Of a stretch of 64,000 bases of DNA, positions 8,469 through 16,977 are shown piece after piece; within the stretch, counting starts at the first letter, position 1; the number at the start of each line of letters is the position of its first letter. The position numbers and the translations under genes were made by a program. The DNA comes from RHLJ01 sp965601955 (lineage in GTDB: Bacteria; Bacteroidota; Rhodothermia; Balneolales; Balneolaceae). The notes under the pieces were generated by a model. That model made no database searches, was not told the DNA's origin, and saw only the letters and a list, made by a program, of their open reading frames with translations. The DNA lies in NCBI GenBank assembly GCA_965601955.1, contig OZ271855.1, positions 806,001 through 870,000 on the forward strand, in the 5' to 3' direction.

Positions 8469-9803
8469 TTACTTCAAGGATTCTTTGTTGAGTCCTCCCA
8501 GCCCGAAATTCAGGGTTAACAGGGAAACGATGTTATTGTTTGAAAGTACTTCATCAAAGCTTTCGCCAAGGCTATAGGTAAGTACTATATCCTTGTTAAG
8601 GCGATAGCTAATAGTGCCTATGGATTGGAAATCGGATTTTTCATCCACTGTATATGAAACGGTTCCGGATCCTCCTGTTGTAGTAGGTGTTTCTGTTTTG
8701 CTGGTGCGGCTTAAAAATTCGATTCGAAAAGAAAGCTTATCGAATTCACCGGTGGCAGCTAACCCAAAGTCTTCGCTAGACTGAAACACTTCCTGACCTG
8801 GGAAATAGGTTTTATAATAACCAAGATCATATTGGGTGTTTCTATATACCCCAAGAATCTTGAGGAAACTCCAGTCTTCATTCTTAAACCTAAATCCAGG
8901 TGTAAGCCAAAGAGTTCTTTTTGGAGCGTAGGTATCTTCAAATGTATTGGCGGGGAAGTTCAACAGCACCGCATAGCCCAGATCGACAGATAAACCATTT
9001 CTTTGCTTAATGTAGTCTTTGAATAGAGTTACCAGCGATTCAGAAGTCAAACCGCTCTCAATCTCAACAACGGCACCGCTTACCATAGAATTGAAGCTAT
9101 CAAGCAAAGTATCATCGTCACCATTATACTCAAGAGCTTCCATTTGAGCGATAATTAAGGAAGACTGTTCCTGGGCCTTCTGTTCATTTCCCGCTCCATA
9201 TGCTCTGCTTAAGGTTTCGGTGATAAACCCAGACATCTGGTCAACAAAACCAGCAATGTCATTAAAATCGATTTTCTCAGCCTGAGCGATTATCCGGGTA
9301 CTTATTTTTTTGGCAGCCTTAATACGCGTTCGGTAGGTATCAATACTGGATTTATCGGCTTGAGAACTGAAGTGAAGGGTTGTTCGATACCCTAAGCCTA
9401 TGGCATTTGTAACGGAGCTGTCTTCAAGTACAAAGTTTTGAGTAGTGGCAATGGAGAACGAAGAATTTCTCCAAAGCTGATTCAGGTATGCACTTAAGTC
9501 ATCCGAATAAAGATATTCCTCAACGGTTAACCCATGATCGTTAAACCAGTAAGGAGAGAACTCTACCCCAAAATCATCGGGGACAACAATCTCGTTGTTA
9601 TCATCAACAAAATTGGAAAGCAAGGTAGCTTCTAGGGCTTTTTGGGATTTTGGATATAAAAACGAACTTGGTTGAACTCCCAGAATAATTGAGGCGGGAG
9701 ATGAAGGGGCTTTAAGTGCATTAATCTCCTCGTTCAAATCCTGGGAAAACCCATTGGAGGATAAAAATGCACCACAGATAAGTAAGGTTAGTAGTCTTTT
9801 CAT
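8469..9803 (-). CDS. Secreted or outer-membrane protein, unknown function
   Basis: A 444-residue protein with a clear signal peptide (MKRLLTLLICGAFLSSNGFS, cleavage near residue 20). The middle (about 165-275) is predicted helical and rich in Gln, Glu and Ala. The last 130 residues alternate hydrophobic and polar residues with many aromatics (LWLTPGFRFKNEDWSF, ISYRLNKDIVLTYSLG), as in beta-barrel strands, and end in SLK. Its start overlaps the stop of the upstream 119-residue gene by 4 bp, so the two form an operon. I do not recognise the family; an outer-membrane barrel with a periplasmic helical region is a guess. Confidence 0.65.
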   Translation of the reverse strand: MKRLLTLLICGAFLSSNGFSQDLNEEINALKAPSSPASIILGVQPSSFLYPKSQKALEATLLSNFVDDNNEIVVPDDFGVEFSPYWFNDHGLTVEEYLYSDDLSAYLNQLWRNSSFSIATTQNFVLEDSSVTNAIGLGYRTTLHFSSQADKSSIDTYRTRIKAAKKISTRIIAQAEKIDFNDIAGFVDQMSGFITETLSRAYGAGNEQKAQEQSSLIIAQMEALEYNGDDDTLLDSFNSMVSGAVVEIESGLTSESLVTLFKDYIKQRNGLSVDLGYAVLLNFPANTFEDTYAPKRTLWLTPGFRFKNEDWSFLKILGVYRNTQYDLGYYKTYFPGQEVFQSSEDFGLAATGEFDKLSFRIEFLSRTSKTETPTTTGGSGTVSYTVDEKSDFQSIGTISYRLNKDIVLTYSLGESFDEVLSNNNIVSLLTLNFGLGGLNKESLK

Positions 9804-10159
9804 GAAGCAGGGAATTTGATTTTAAGAACGATAATAGGTCTTGGTTCAAGCGATTTTGGATTGCTATGCTCTACTATTACTTCCCCGTTAATAAGGAAAT
9901 TAATCTTGATCTCATCTTCCTGAGGAGCAATGTTATCGACATCACAAACTATTATCGTTTTCTCCGAACGAAGAGCACTCCCTGTTCCAAGTACTGCCGA
10001 TCCTTCGTCATCAATATCCGGATCACTATTTCCCGGGATATCGATCAGTGTATAAGACATGTTTACGTTCGAGATAAAATCTACCGTGAAGGTAACCTGT
10101 TCATTATCAGCGACCTGATATTCAAGGTTTTTGTATCGAAATGTTTTTCGACCACTCAT
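9800..10159 (-). CDS. Small unknown protein, beta-rich, no signal peptide
   Basis: A 119-residue protein starting at ATG 10159 (MSGRKTFRYKNLEYQVADN). A TTG 36 nt upstream would add twelve polar residues and is less likely. It has alternating beta-type residues, an acidic stretch (NSDPDIDDEGS) and no membrane segment. Its stop overlaps the start of the 444-residue envelope protein by 4 bp (ATGA-type), so they are translationally linked and probably act together. No recognised family. Confidence 0.55.
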   Translation of the reverse strand: MSGRKTFRYKNLEYQVADNEQVTFTVDFISNVNMSYTLIDIPGNSDPDIDDEGSAVLGTGSALRSEKTIIVCDVDNIAPQEDEIKINFLINGEVIVEHSNPKSLEPRPIIVLKIKFPAS

Positions 10160-10476
10160 TATTGGCTCCGTTTTAGAGTTATTGTTAGCAGGCAACAGTT
10201 CGAAGTAGGAGGGATAACTATGAAATGCAATTCATTAGATGATTACATCTAAACCCTCATGTTAAACATCATACCCGCGTTTATTTTTTTAACTAAATAA
10301 GCATTGAGCCAACGGTCATCACCACATCTTTAGGTGAATTTTCCTTCTCTTGAGCACGCAGAGTATATCGAAGAGCAAGAAAACTTCAAAATTAGATCAA
10401 GAATTTATTCTGCACTATGTTCCATACTTTATTAAATCTAGTCGTATTTTAAGGGCTAATTCGCAAAAAATAGTAC
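10160..10476. other. Intergenic region between divergent genes, no gene seen
   Basis: These 317 bases separate the minus-strand envelope pair from recQ. They are AT-rich with scattered stops in all frames. I see no tRNA-like fold, no convincing terminator and no ORF with coding character. A frame that starts at 10350 and continues into recQ in another phase is a shadow. Promoters for both flanking units should lie here, but no box pair is good enough to name. Confidence 0.5.
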
Positions 10477-12645
10477 ATGATTCATCAGGCAAAGAGTATT
10501 CTCAAAACTACGTTTGGGTACGACGAGTTCAGGCTGCAACAAGAGGCAGCGATCACACAGGTTCTAAACAAAAAAGATGCACTAGTCATTATGCCCACAG
10601 GTGGTGGAAAATCACTGTGTTATCAAATCCCAGCCATGATTTTCGACGGGATGACTATAGTGGTATCTCCTCTTATTTCATTAATGAAAGACCAGGTAGA
10701 ACAGCTTCGAGAATATGATATTCCAGCAGTATACCTAAACAGTTCATTACGCCCTGAGGAATATGACTACAATGTGAAAAGGGTGCTGAGCGGAGACATC
10801 AAGCTCTTATACCTAGCTCCGGAAACACTTATGATGGATAAAACCAGGGAAATGTTGAGTGGCTTACGAATCGATTGTTTTACTATTGATGAGGCGCACT
10901 GTATTTCGGAATGGGGGCATGACTTCAGACCGGAATACCGTCAATTAGCCCGCATCAGAAAGGATTTTCCTGAAGCTGTTTGTATTGCTCTTACGGCAAC
11001 TGCTACCCCGAGAGTACAGGAAGATATCAAGAGGAGTTTGAACCTGACCGATTCAGAGGCCTTTGTCTCCAGCTTTGATCGGGAAAACCTGTTCCTCAAA
11101 ATAGCAGATAAAAAGGATCCCGAGAATCAGCTTCTCGATTTCTTATATACCCGGAAAAACCAATCAGGGATTATCTATTGTTTTTCCAGGAGGCAGGTTG
11201 ACGACCTGGCTTATTTACTGGAGCAGGAGGGCTACGATGTTAAACCGTATCACGCAGGACTTAGTGCCAGAGATCGTGCCATCAATCAACGGGCATTTAT
11301 TCGGGATGATGCACGCATAATTGTTGCTACAATCGCTTTTGGGATGGGGATTAACAAACCGAATGTTCGGTATGTGGTTCATTTTGATATGCCTCAGAAT
11401 ATTGAATCCTATTACCAGCAAATAGGCCGTGCGGGTCGGGATGGCTTACGTTCAGATTGCATTCTTCTTTTTGGATATGCTGATACCCAGAAGATCAAAT
11501 ACTTCATCAACCAGAAGCAAGGAAACGAAAAAGAGGTAGCAGAAGGCCACCTCAACGATTTGATCAAATACCTGGAAGCTACCACCTGCCGTCGACAGCC
11601 CTTGCTAAGTTATTTCGGGGAAGAGTTTGAGAAGGAAGAATGCGGAATGTGCGATAATTGTCTTTCCGTAGATGATGATGTGGAAGACATGACTATCCAG
11701 GCTCAGAAATTTATGTCCTGCATGATTCGAAGTGGTGAGCAATTCGGAGCGGGGCATGTGATCGATATTCTAAGAGGTTCCAAAGCTCAAAAAGTATTGG
11801 AGCATGAACATGACCAACTTCCTACTTATGGAATTGGAAATGAGTGGTCGAAAGATCAGTGGACACAGTTATCCCGAATGCTCATTAGGCAGAATTATAT
11901 CGCAAAAGGTGAGTTTGGTACATTACAGGTTGAGGAGCGGGGTCATTCTGTATTAAAGGGAGATGAAAATGTATTCGGAATATTAGACCGAACCAGCACT
12001 GCGATTGATGGAGAAACGGTTATTCGCACTTCCAGTGATGTGGAAAATAACTACAATGAAGAGTTGTTTGAGCTACTTCGCGTTAAAAGAAAAGAACTGG
12101 CTGACGCAGATGATGTGCCTCCATACGCCATTTTCCCGGATACCACTCTTATTGAAATGTCTTATTACTTCCCTCAAAACAAAGATGCCTTAGAGGCACT
12201 TTATGGAGTAGGGTCGGTTAAAAAAGAGAAATTCGGAGACGCCTTTATTGGGGTGATTAAAACTTTTACTGCTGAACATGATATCATGGAACGGCAGAAA
12301 ACCTTACTCAAAAAGGTAAGGAGTACCGTGAGTACTCAAAAGCATGAGCAGGTTGGTGAAGCCTTTAATGAAGGGCAATCTATTAAGCTACTGGCTGAAG
12401 AACATGGGGTTAAAGAGGTAACTATTCTCACCCATTTGAAGAAGTATTTAGATGAAGGAAATACGCTTCGCCTGGATGGGCTTCTTGAGGCATGCAACCT
12501 TTCCGACAGGCAAAGAGACCAAATCATCAATGCGATGGATAAGAAAGGCCCGCTTATGCTTCGCCCTGTTTACGAAGAGCTGAATAAGCAGATTGGCTAT
12601 GACCAGCTAAGGATTATGCAGTTATATTATCTGGCTAAGGGTTAG
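10477..12645 (+). CDS. recQ: ATP-dependent DNA helicase RecQ
   Basis: A 722-residue superfamily 2, 3'-to-5' DNA helicase of recombination repair. Helicase motifs are clear: Walker A MPTGGGKSLCYQIP (about residue 40), DEAH box FTIDEAHCISEWGHDFRPEYR, motif III ALTATATPRV, and motif VI QQIGRAGRDG. The RecQ zinc site follows (CRR...EECGMCDNC), then a winged-helix RQC region and an HRDC-like segment (LFELLRVKRKELAD). A C-terminal helix-turn-helix extension (QSIKLLAEEHGVKEVTILTHL) makes it longer than E. coli RecQ (about 610 residues) but usual for Bacteroidota. Its 3' end overlaps the convergent TonB receptor gene by 11 bp. Confidence 0.97.
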   Translation: MIHQAKSILKTTFGYDEFRLQQEAAITQVLNKKDALVIMPTGGGKSLCYQIPAMIFDGMTIVVSPLISLMKDQVEQLREYDIPAVYLNSSLRPEEYDYNVKRVLSGDIKLLYLAPETLMMDKTREMLSGLRIDCFTIDEAHCISEWGHDFRPEYRQLARIRKDFPEAVCIALTATATPRVQEDIKRSLNLTDSEAFVSSFDRENLFLKIADKKDPENQLLDFLYTRKNQSGIIYCFSRRQVDDLAYLLEQEGYDVKPYHAGLSARDRAINQRAFIRDDARIIVATIAFGMGINKPNVRYVVHFDMPQNIESYYQQIGRAGRDGLRSDCILLFGYADTQKIKYFINQKQGNEKEVAEGHLNDLIKYLEATTCRRQPLLSYFGEEFEKEECGMCDNCLSVDDDVEDMTIQAQKFMSCMIRSGEQFGAGHVIDILRGSKAQKVLEHEHDQLPTYGIGNEWSKDQWTQLSRMLIRQNYIAKGEFGTLQVEERGHSVLKGDENVFGILDRTSTAIDGETVIRTSSDVENNYNEELFELLRVKRKELADADDVPPYAIFPDTTLIEMSYYFPQNKDALEALYGVGSVKKEKFGDAFIGVIKTFTAEHDIMERQKTLLKKVRSTVSTQKHEQVGEAFNEGQSIKLLAEEHGVKEVTILTHLKKYLDEGNTLRLDGLLEACNLSDRQRDQIINAMDKKGPLMLRPVYEELNKQIGYDQLRIMQLYYLAKG

Positions 12646-14857
12646 GTTTTAGATCATAAACAAAGGTCAGCATAATACTTCTTCCTATCTCGGGGATATT
12701 TGCAATGCTTGTATGTTGATTATAATAGGTATCAAACAGGTTTTGAATTTCTAAAGAAGACGTGAGCTTATTTTGAAACCAGATTTTTGAAAATTCCAGA
12801 TTCAAAATTGCATACTCTGAGGTTATATCTTCAATAGAAGTTTGGTCGGCAATACGTTGTTGTTTAAGAGCCCACTCTATTGAGCTGGTAGCTTTGAAAT
12901 CATTCCTGCTATAGCTCGAAGAAAAAGATCCCCTGAGAGGAGAAATTAAAGGGAGTGGCTCATTTAGTGACGTATTCTGGCCATGTGTAAATGAAGCTCT
13001 AAAATCAGTAGAAATAAACTGAGACCAGGACGACAACCACCGCATATCAAATCCGGCTATGAATGCATTTCCCACATTTGCATATTCCTTGAACTGGTAA
13101 AACCCGTTACTAATATCTTCCTCCAGAACTCCGGAAATATATTGGTAAAAGCTCTTGTTAAAGAAGGAGAGTGATATCGACTGGTTATTGGCTTCATAAC
13201 TAGAGCCAATTTCAAGGTTGAGGCTTGTTTCTGGTGAAAGAAACGGATTTCCATCATAGAAAAACCCATCTACATAGTTATAAATATAATGGCCATACAA
13301 CTCGATATAATTAGCCTGGCGTTGTGAAAGCACCGCTTTGACAGTTAAGTCCATCTTGTCTGAAAACAGCCAAAAGAGGTTCGCTGATCCTGAAAAAAGG
13401 AACCTGGACCTTGGGTTTACTGCTTTACCATGGACGCCTTCAAAGAAGGTTCGGCTACCCCTGTCAGTTAATTCTACCCGGTTAAACTCGGTGCTCTGCT
13501 CAAATTTCATGAGGACTTTCTGAGAAAGAGAAACATTCGATTTGATACCAAATCTCAAGCTTCCGGTATTAATATCTCCGAGGTTAATGATGTACATATC
13601 TTCAATATCAAAGAGACTTTCCATTAACATATCGCCAAACGCCGAGGAGTAATATCCATCCAAAAAGAGTGGTATGGTCTGGTTTTTTAATTGGAGATTA
13701 TGATTTAGCCGAAGCCCCATGGTCCTGGTACTTCCATACATAGGCATGTACATATTCTGCATTACAGTACGATTGGCTACATCTCTGCCATAGTCATCCA
13801 TCCAATGGTTTACCTCATTTATATAGCCCATTAAAGACGTCGAAGTTTGCTGAGAGGGGCCATCTTTCCAGTCATATTGCAGCCGGAGCATATTTGCTGA
13901 AGCTCGTGTAGCATCCATCAAGAGTGCGGGGTATCCAACATCCCGGGCATCATCAAAGATATAATTGACATCCAACGTGTTATAGGATTTTGTTCTAATC
14001 CTATAGGCCAGGTTCATGTTTATTTTGTTAAAGCCTGAATTGGCTACTGTTGATCCATTACCGGCAATTAAGTCGTCAGATTGTTTAATACTACCCGAAA
14101 ATCTGAGTGCATGATTTTGTACAGAAGCGTCTGCATTCGCAGAAAAAACCCTGTAATAATCAGGGGCTCTGACTCCAGACTTAACACTAAGTTCGAAAGG
14201 TTTAAATCCAGGCCTTTTTGAAACAAGATTGATAGACGATTTACCATTTCCATTTTCGGCCACATTACTTCCGCTTTTGTCTATCTCGAGATGCGATAAG
14301 TTATCGCTTTCGACATAGGAAGTGATGGGATCCATTTTATCTACACAAGCTTTGAAAACCTGCATGCCATCTATAGTGAGGTTTATTCTTTGATCATCCG
14401 TACCTCGAATCGAGGGCTCCCAAGCAAATGCTCCACGTTTAATCATGGAAACACCATCCACGTTACTTAACAGATGGTCGAGTGTTAAAAGGCTTCCATT
14501 ATTGTGATAACTCTGGGCATCAAGGCCATGTTCATTATGTGCATAGACAACGATCTCATCATCAAGTTGATAGATTTTCGGAACGAGGTATATGAAGGTT
14601 GTATCTTTTTCCAGGAAAGCAGACTCGGTCTCAAATCCGAGTAATTGAATTGATACGGTGTTTAAATATTCAGGGACACTAAAAAAGCCATTCTCATTTG
14701 TATAGCCAAGTACTTCGTGTTGGTACATGACATGAGCATTACTTAAGGGCTGGTGGTTTTGGGCATTAGCAACATGTATAACTTTTTCCTGTGTAAATCC
14801 GAAACCAGAACACAGAATGGTAAAAGCTATAAATAGGTAACATCTTAATGGGTTCAT
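12635..14857 (-). CDS. OprC-like TonB-dependent copper receptor (putative)
   Basis: A 740-residue outer-membrane receptor. A signal peptide (about 1-22) precedes a carboxypeptidase-regulatory-like domain (about 25-95), a plug (about 100-215) and a barrel to the C-terminus. The plug carries Cys171-x-x-x-Met175 in FKACVDKMDP, and the barrel carries His351-x-Met353 in VNHWMDDY. This pair, and the 176-residue spacing between Met175 and His351, match the CxxxM-HxM copper site of Pseudomonas OprC (Cys143, Met147, His323, Met325, from memory). A Met-rich loop (NMYMPMYG) follows. It is the last gene of a three-gene unit with Met/His- and Cys/His-rich proteins. Copper as substrate is inference from ligands and context. 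Confidence 0.85.
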   Translation of the reverse strand: MNPLRCYLFIAFTILCSGFGFTQEKVIHVANAQNHQPLSNAHVMYQHEVLGYTNENGFFSVPEYLNTVSIQLLGFETESAFLEKDTTFIYLVPKIYQLDDEIVVYAHNEHGLDAQSYHNNGSLLTLDHLLSNVDGVSMIKRGAFAWEPSIRGTDDQRINLTIDGMQVFKACVDKMDPITSYVESDNLSHLEIDKSGSNVAENGNGKSSINLVSKRPGFKPFELSVKSGVRAPDYYRVFSANADASVQNHALRFSGSIKQSDDLIAGNGSTVANSGFNKINMNLAYRIRTKSYNTLDVNYIFDDARDVGYPALLMDATRASANMLRLQYDWKDGPSQQTSTSLMGYINEVNHWMDDYGRDVANRTVMQNMYMPMYGSTRTMGLRLNHNLQLKNQTIPLFLDGYYSSAFGDMLMESLFDIEDMYIINLGDINTGSLRFGIKSNVSLSQKVLMKFEQSTEFNRVELTDRGSRTFFEGVHGKAVNPRSRFLFSGSANLFWLFSDKMDLTVKAVLSQRQANYIELYGHYIYNYVDGFFYDGNPFLSPETSLNLEIGSSYEANNQSISLSFFNKSFYQYISGVLEEDISNGFYQFKEYANVGNAFIAGFDMRWLSSWSQFISTDFRASFTHGQNTSLNEPLPLISPLRGSFSSSYSRNDFKATSSIEWALKQQRIADQTSIEDITSEYAILNLEFSKIWFQNKLTSSLEIQNLFDTYYNQHTSIANIPEIGRSIMLTFVYDLKPNP

Positions 14858-14870
14858 AAGATCACCAAAT

Positions 14871-14903
14871 TAAAAGCCCTGTACTTCCTGAGAAGCACAG
14901 GGC
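14871..14903 (-). terminator. Strong intrinsic terminator inside the copper operon
   Basis: Read on the minus strand, GCCCTGTGCTTC pairs with GAAGTACAGGGC (12 bp including one G-T wobble) around a TCAG tetraloop, followed by TTTTAATTT. It lies in the 52-bp gap between the Met/His-rich lipoprotein gene and the TonB receptor. Either the receptor has its own promoter, or the hairpin lowers receptor expression relative to the upstream genes. Confidence 0.75.
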
Positions 14904-14909
14904 AAGTTG

Positions 14910-15716
14910 TTATTGAGCTTTTACGCTGTATTCAAAAGTTACTGCATCAAGCGTATCCGTTCCTACGATAAGCTCGACGGTAGTGGTCCAGGTCCCGCTC
15001 ATACTGTAGTTGATAGAGCCGGTATACATTCCACTTCCTTGAGCTACTGGATTTTCGAAAGGAGTAGAATGACCCTGTCCTCCACCCATATCCATATATG
15101 GGTACACGTCAATTCCAATATCAGAAACGGCTGGGAAAGACATCATAGTTTCACGTTCATGAACCATAAAGCTTAAGTCCTGATTTCCTACTGCAGGATC
15201 ATTGGGTGCATACCAGGTAATGAAATAAACAGATCCGTCTTCAGGTCGAACACTGGTTAGTTTCCAGGATGAGCTAATATCTACATCGAAAGCTCCTGAG
15301 ATAACCTCATCATTAGAAGTGGTAATATCAAACATGATCTCCCAGCTTCCCATTTCACCTGAGGGCATGATGAAAATGGCCATGCTTTCATACACTCCCT
15401 CAAATTCATCCATTTTTTCAGGGTTATTGTAAGGGCAAGCATGATCCATTTGTGCCATATGCATGATTGGGGTTACTTCAAATGTGGATATTTCAACGGC
15501 TTCGCCATCTTGAGAAACCCTCCAGTACAAAGTATTGTACCCGGTTTCAAGAGCGGCATCAGTCAATAATTCAACGGTAAATCCATCAATTACTGAGGAC
15601 TGGAGCAAGATAGCTTCTAATTCCGGGTCTGCAGAGTTATTACTATCACAGTTCATTAAGAGTAAGGGTGCGGAAATACAGATAGCGAGTACCTGTAGAA
15701 TAGTTTTCTTTTTCAT
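14910..15716 (-). CDS. Met/His-rich lipoprotein with two YtkA/FixH-like domains
   Basis: A 268-residue lipoprotein; the lipobox LLLMNC puts the lipidated cysteine at residue 23. Two similar beta-sandwich units follow. Unit 1 (about 42-148) contains TPIMHMAQMDHACPY, a cluster of Met85, His86, Met87, Met90, His92 and Cys94. Unit 2 (about 150-265) contains YPYMDMGGGQGHSTP and ends with GMYTGSINYSMSGTW. That pattern is typical of YtkA-like and FixH-like domains, which pair with copper proteins. The protein is probably a periplasmic copper-binding partner of the downstream receptor. Co-directional with the Cys/His-rich gene 49 bp upstream. Confidence 0.7.
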   Translation of the reverse strand: MKKKTILQVLAICISAPLLLMNCDSNNSADPELEAILLQSSVIDGFTVELLTDAALETGYNTLYWRVSQDGEAVEISTFEVTPIMHMAQMDHACPYNNPEKMDEFEGVYESMAIFIMPSGEMGSWEIMFDITTSNDEVISGAFDVDISSSWKLTSVRPEDGSVYFITWYAPNDPAVGNQDLSFMVHERETMMSFPAVSDIGIDVYPYMDMGGGQGHSTPFENPVAQGSGMYTGSINYSMSGTWTTTVELIVGTDTLDAVTFEYSVKAQ

Positions 15717-15765
15717 TCTTCTAAAAAAATTGAGTTATAAGTTGGAAAATGTGAAGGAAAGAAAA

Positions 15766-16218
15766 CTAGGAGATGGGTGGGCGTAGCAAAGTTTCTGCTA
15801 TGAGGAGTTTATTTAAATGAGTGTTTGAGAGATAATAATCTTTATCGTCAGCGTCCTGACCTGGGCTATTCGTGAACTTCAAATACCCATTATAATCGTG
15901 AAGGGTTACCCCAATCGAAAATGAGGTTGAGTCATTATGAGGGCTACTATAAAAACAAAAATGTAAAGTAGTGCTCTCACCTTCTTCCATGTGAGTTGAT
16001 GCTGTTTCTCGGGTTATTTCTTTATGATGGCAAGTGCAAATCGAAACCCCTTCCTCTATCACACATGTACAATGTGTCATAGTACAATAGCTATTTCCAG
16101 TATGAGGATGCGTATGCCCCAGAACTTCTTTCAGCGCCATCCACCCTACTACATTCCATATCATCACTATGAGTGTGAATACAGAAACCAGTTTTATATG
16201 GAAAAATTTAAGACTCAT
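15766..16218 (-). CDS. Cys/His-rich membrane-anchored small protein, probable metal binder
   Basis: A 150-residue protein with one hydrophobic N-terminal segment (about residues 10-30) and a soluble remainder. The segment after the anchor is packed with metal-ligand residues: HTHPHTG, CTMTHCTC and CTCHHKE, then LHFCFYSSPHND. A second small Cys/His-rich anchored protein occurs at the other copper locus (39710-40111). It is the first gene of the copper-receptor operon. I do not recognise a named family; sensing or binding of copper (or zinc) at the membrane is inferred. The tandem repeat at 16243-16259 lies 25 bp upstream. Confidence 0.65.
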   Translation of the reverse strand: MSLKFFHIKLVSVFTLIVMIWNVVGWMALKEVLGHTHPHTGNSYCTMTHCTCVIEEGVSICTCHHKEITRETASTHMEEGESTTLHFCFYSSPHNDSTSFSIGVTLHDYNGYLKFTNSPGQDADDKDYYLSNTHLNKLLIAETLLRPPIS

Positions 16219-16242
16219 ATATCTTAAATATAGCTAGCTGCA

Positions 16243-16259
16243 TGAAGATTTTATGAAGA
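16243..16259. promoter_or_regulatory. Tandem direct repeat, candidate operator of the copper operon
   Basis: TGAAGATTTTATGAAGA contains two TGAAGA half-sites 11 bp apart. The same sequence with G for A in the spacer sits upstream of hmuR at 34365-34381. Eleven-bp direct repeats are the usual form of OmpR/PhoB-family sites. It lies 25 bp upstream of the first gene of the copper operon. Confidence 0.5.
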
Positions 16260-16317
16260 ACAAAATAGGTCGGCCGGCTATGAGCAGCTTAGAAAGTGGC
16301 ATTATTTAGCTAATGTT

Positions 16318-16935
16318 TCAGAATGATGTGCCAATTAGGACACCAAAAGTTTTGGTTTGTTGATTCTCTAAGTTAATACCATTGACCTCAGTAAGTATAT
16401 ACTCTTTACCAAAATTAATAACAGGCTTAATAAAAAACTGATCTGTGAATTGGATTGAGTAAGCAATGCCAAAATTTGGATTAACAGAACGGATGTTTGC
16501 TTCTTCAGAAAGATCGAAGTCTGTAGCATAGGAACGACAACAAAATAGAAGACCAAAACTTTGATAGGTTAGCCATCTTGTTTGTCGATTGTTTAGGTCT
16601 ACATGAGCCTCGAATGAAAGGTTTTTTACGATGAAGTCTGACCTGATGAATCCAAAACCTATTCCATATCCCTCACCTCTTTCTACAGATTTTATTTCCA
16701 TATACGCAAACCTGAATGAGTCGGTAAGATCACCAAAACCATACCACTGATCATTCTTAGTATAATAGCTTCCTCTTGTGGAGAAGCTCCATTTTTTACT
16801 TAATTGTAACTCATATTGAAGGCTAGGTACGTATTCCGAATTATGCAGACTGGAACCAAATCCAATTCGGTGTTGGGCTTCTGCGGTATTGAAAATGAAG
16901 AAACAGAGCAGAAGTACAGGTAGGGAGTTTCTCAT
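16318..16935 (-). CDS. Small outer-membrane beta-barrel-like protein, unknown
   Basis: A 205-residue protein with a signal peptide (MRNSLPVLLLCFFIFNTAEA, cleavage near residue 20). The rest alternates in the manner of short antiparallel barrel strands (WSFSTRGSYYT, YGIGFGFIRSDF, FGIAYSIQF) and ends in a terminal phenylalanine, as outer-membrane proteins often do. It contains an adjacent cysteine pair (LLFCCRSY). It follows a second protein of the same style 42 bp upstream, so the two may be a diverged duplicate pair. Function unknown. Confidence 0.6.
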   Translation of the reverse strand: MRNSLPVLLLCFFIFNTAEAQHRIGFGSSLHNSEYVPSLQYELQLSKKWSFSTRGSYYTKNDQWYGFGDLTDSFRFAYMEIKSVERGEGYGIGFGFIRSDFIVKNLSFEAHVDLNNRQTRWLTYQSFGLLFCCRSYATDFDLSEEANIRSVNPNFGIAYSIQFTDQFFIKPVINFGKEYILTEVNGINLENQQTKTFGVLIGTSF

Positions 16936-16977
16936 GACGGGTCAGTTTAGTTACCAGACAGGTATAAGAACGCGATC

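Noticed and set aside
8469..9803. Naming the 444-residue envelope protein a known porin
   Set aside because: Barrel-like strands are suggestive, but I recognise no family motif.
10350..10718. A 122-codon frame overlapping the recQ start
   Set aside because: It is in another phase over strongly coding recQ sequence, with low-complexity basic residues and no homology that I can recognise.
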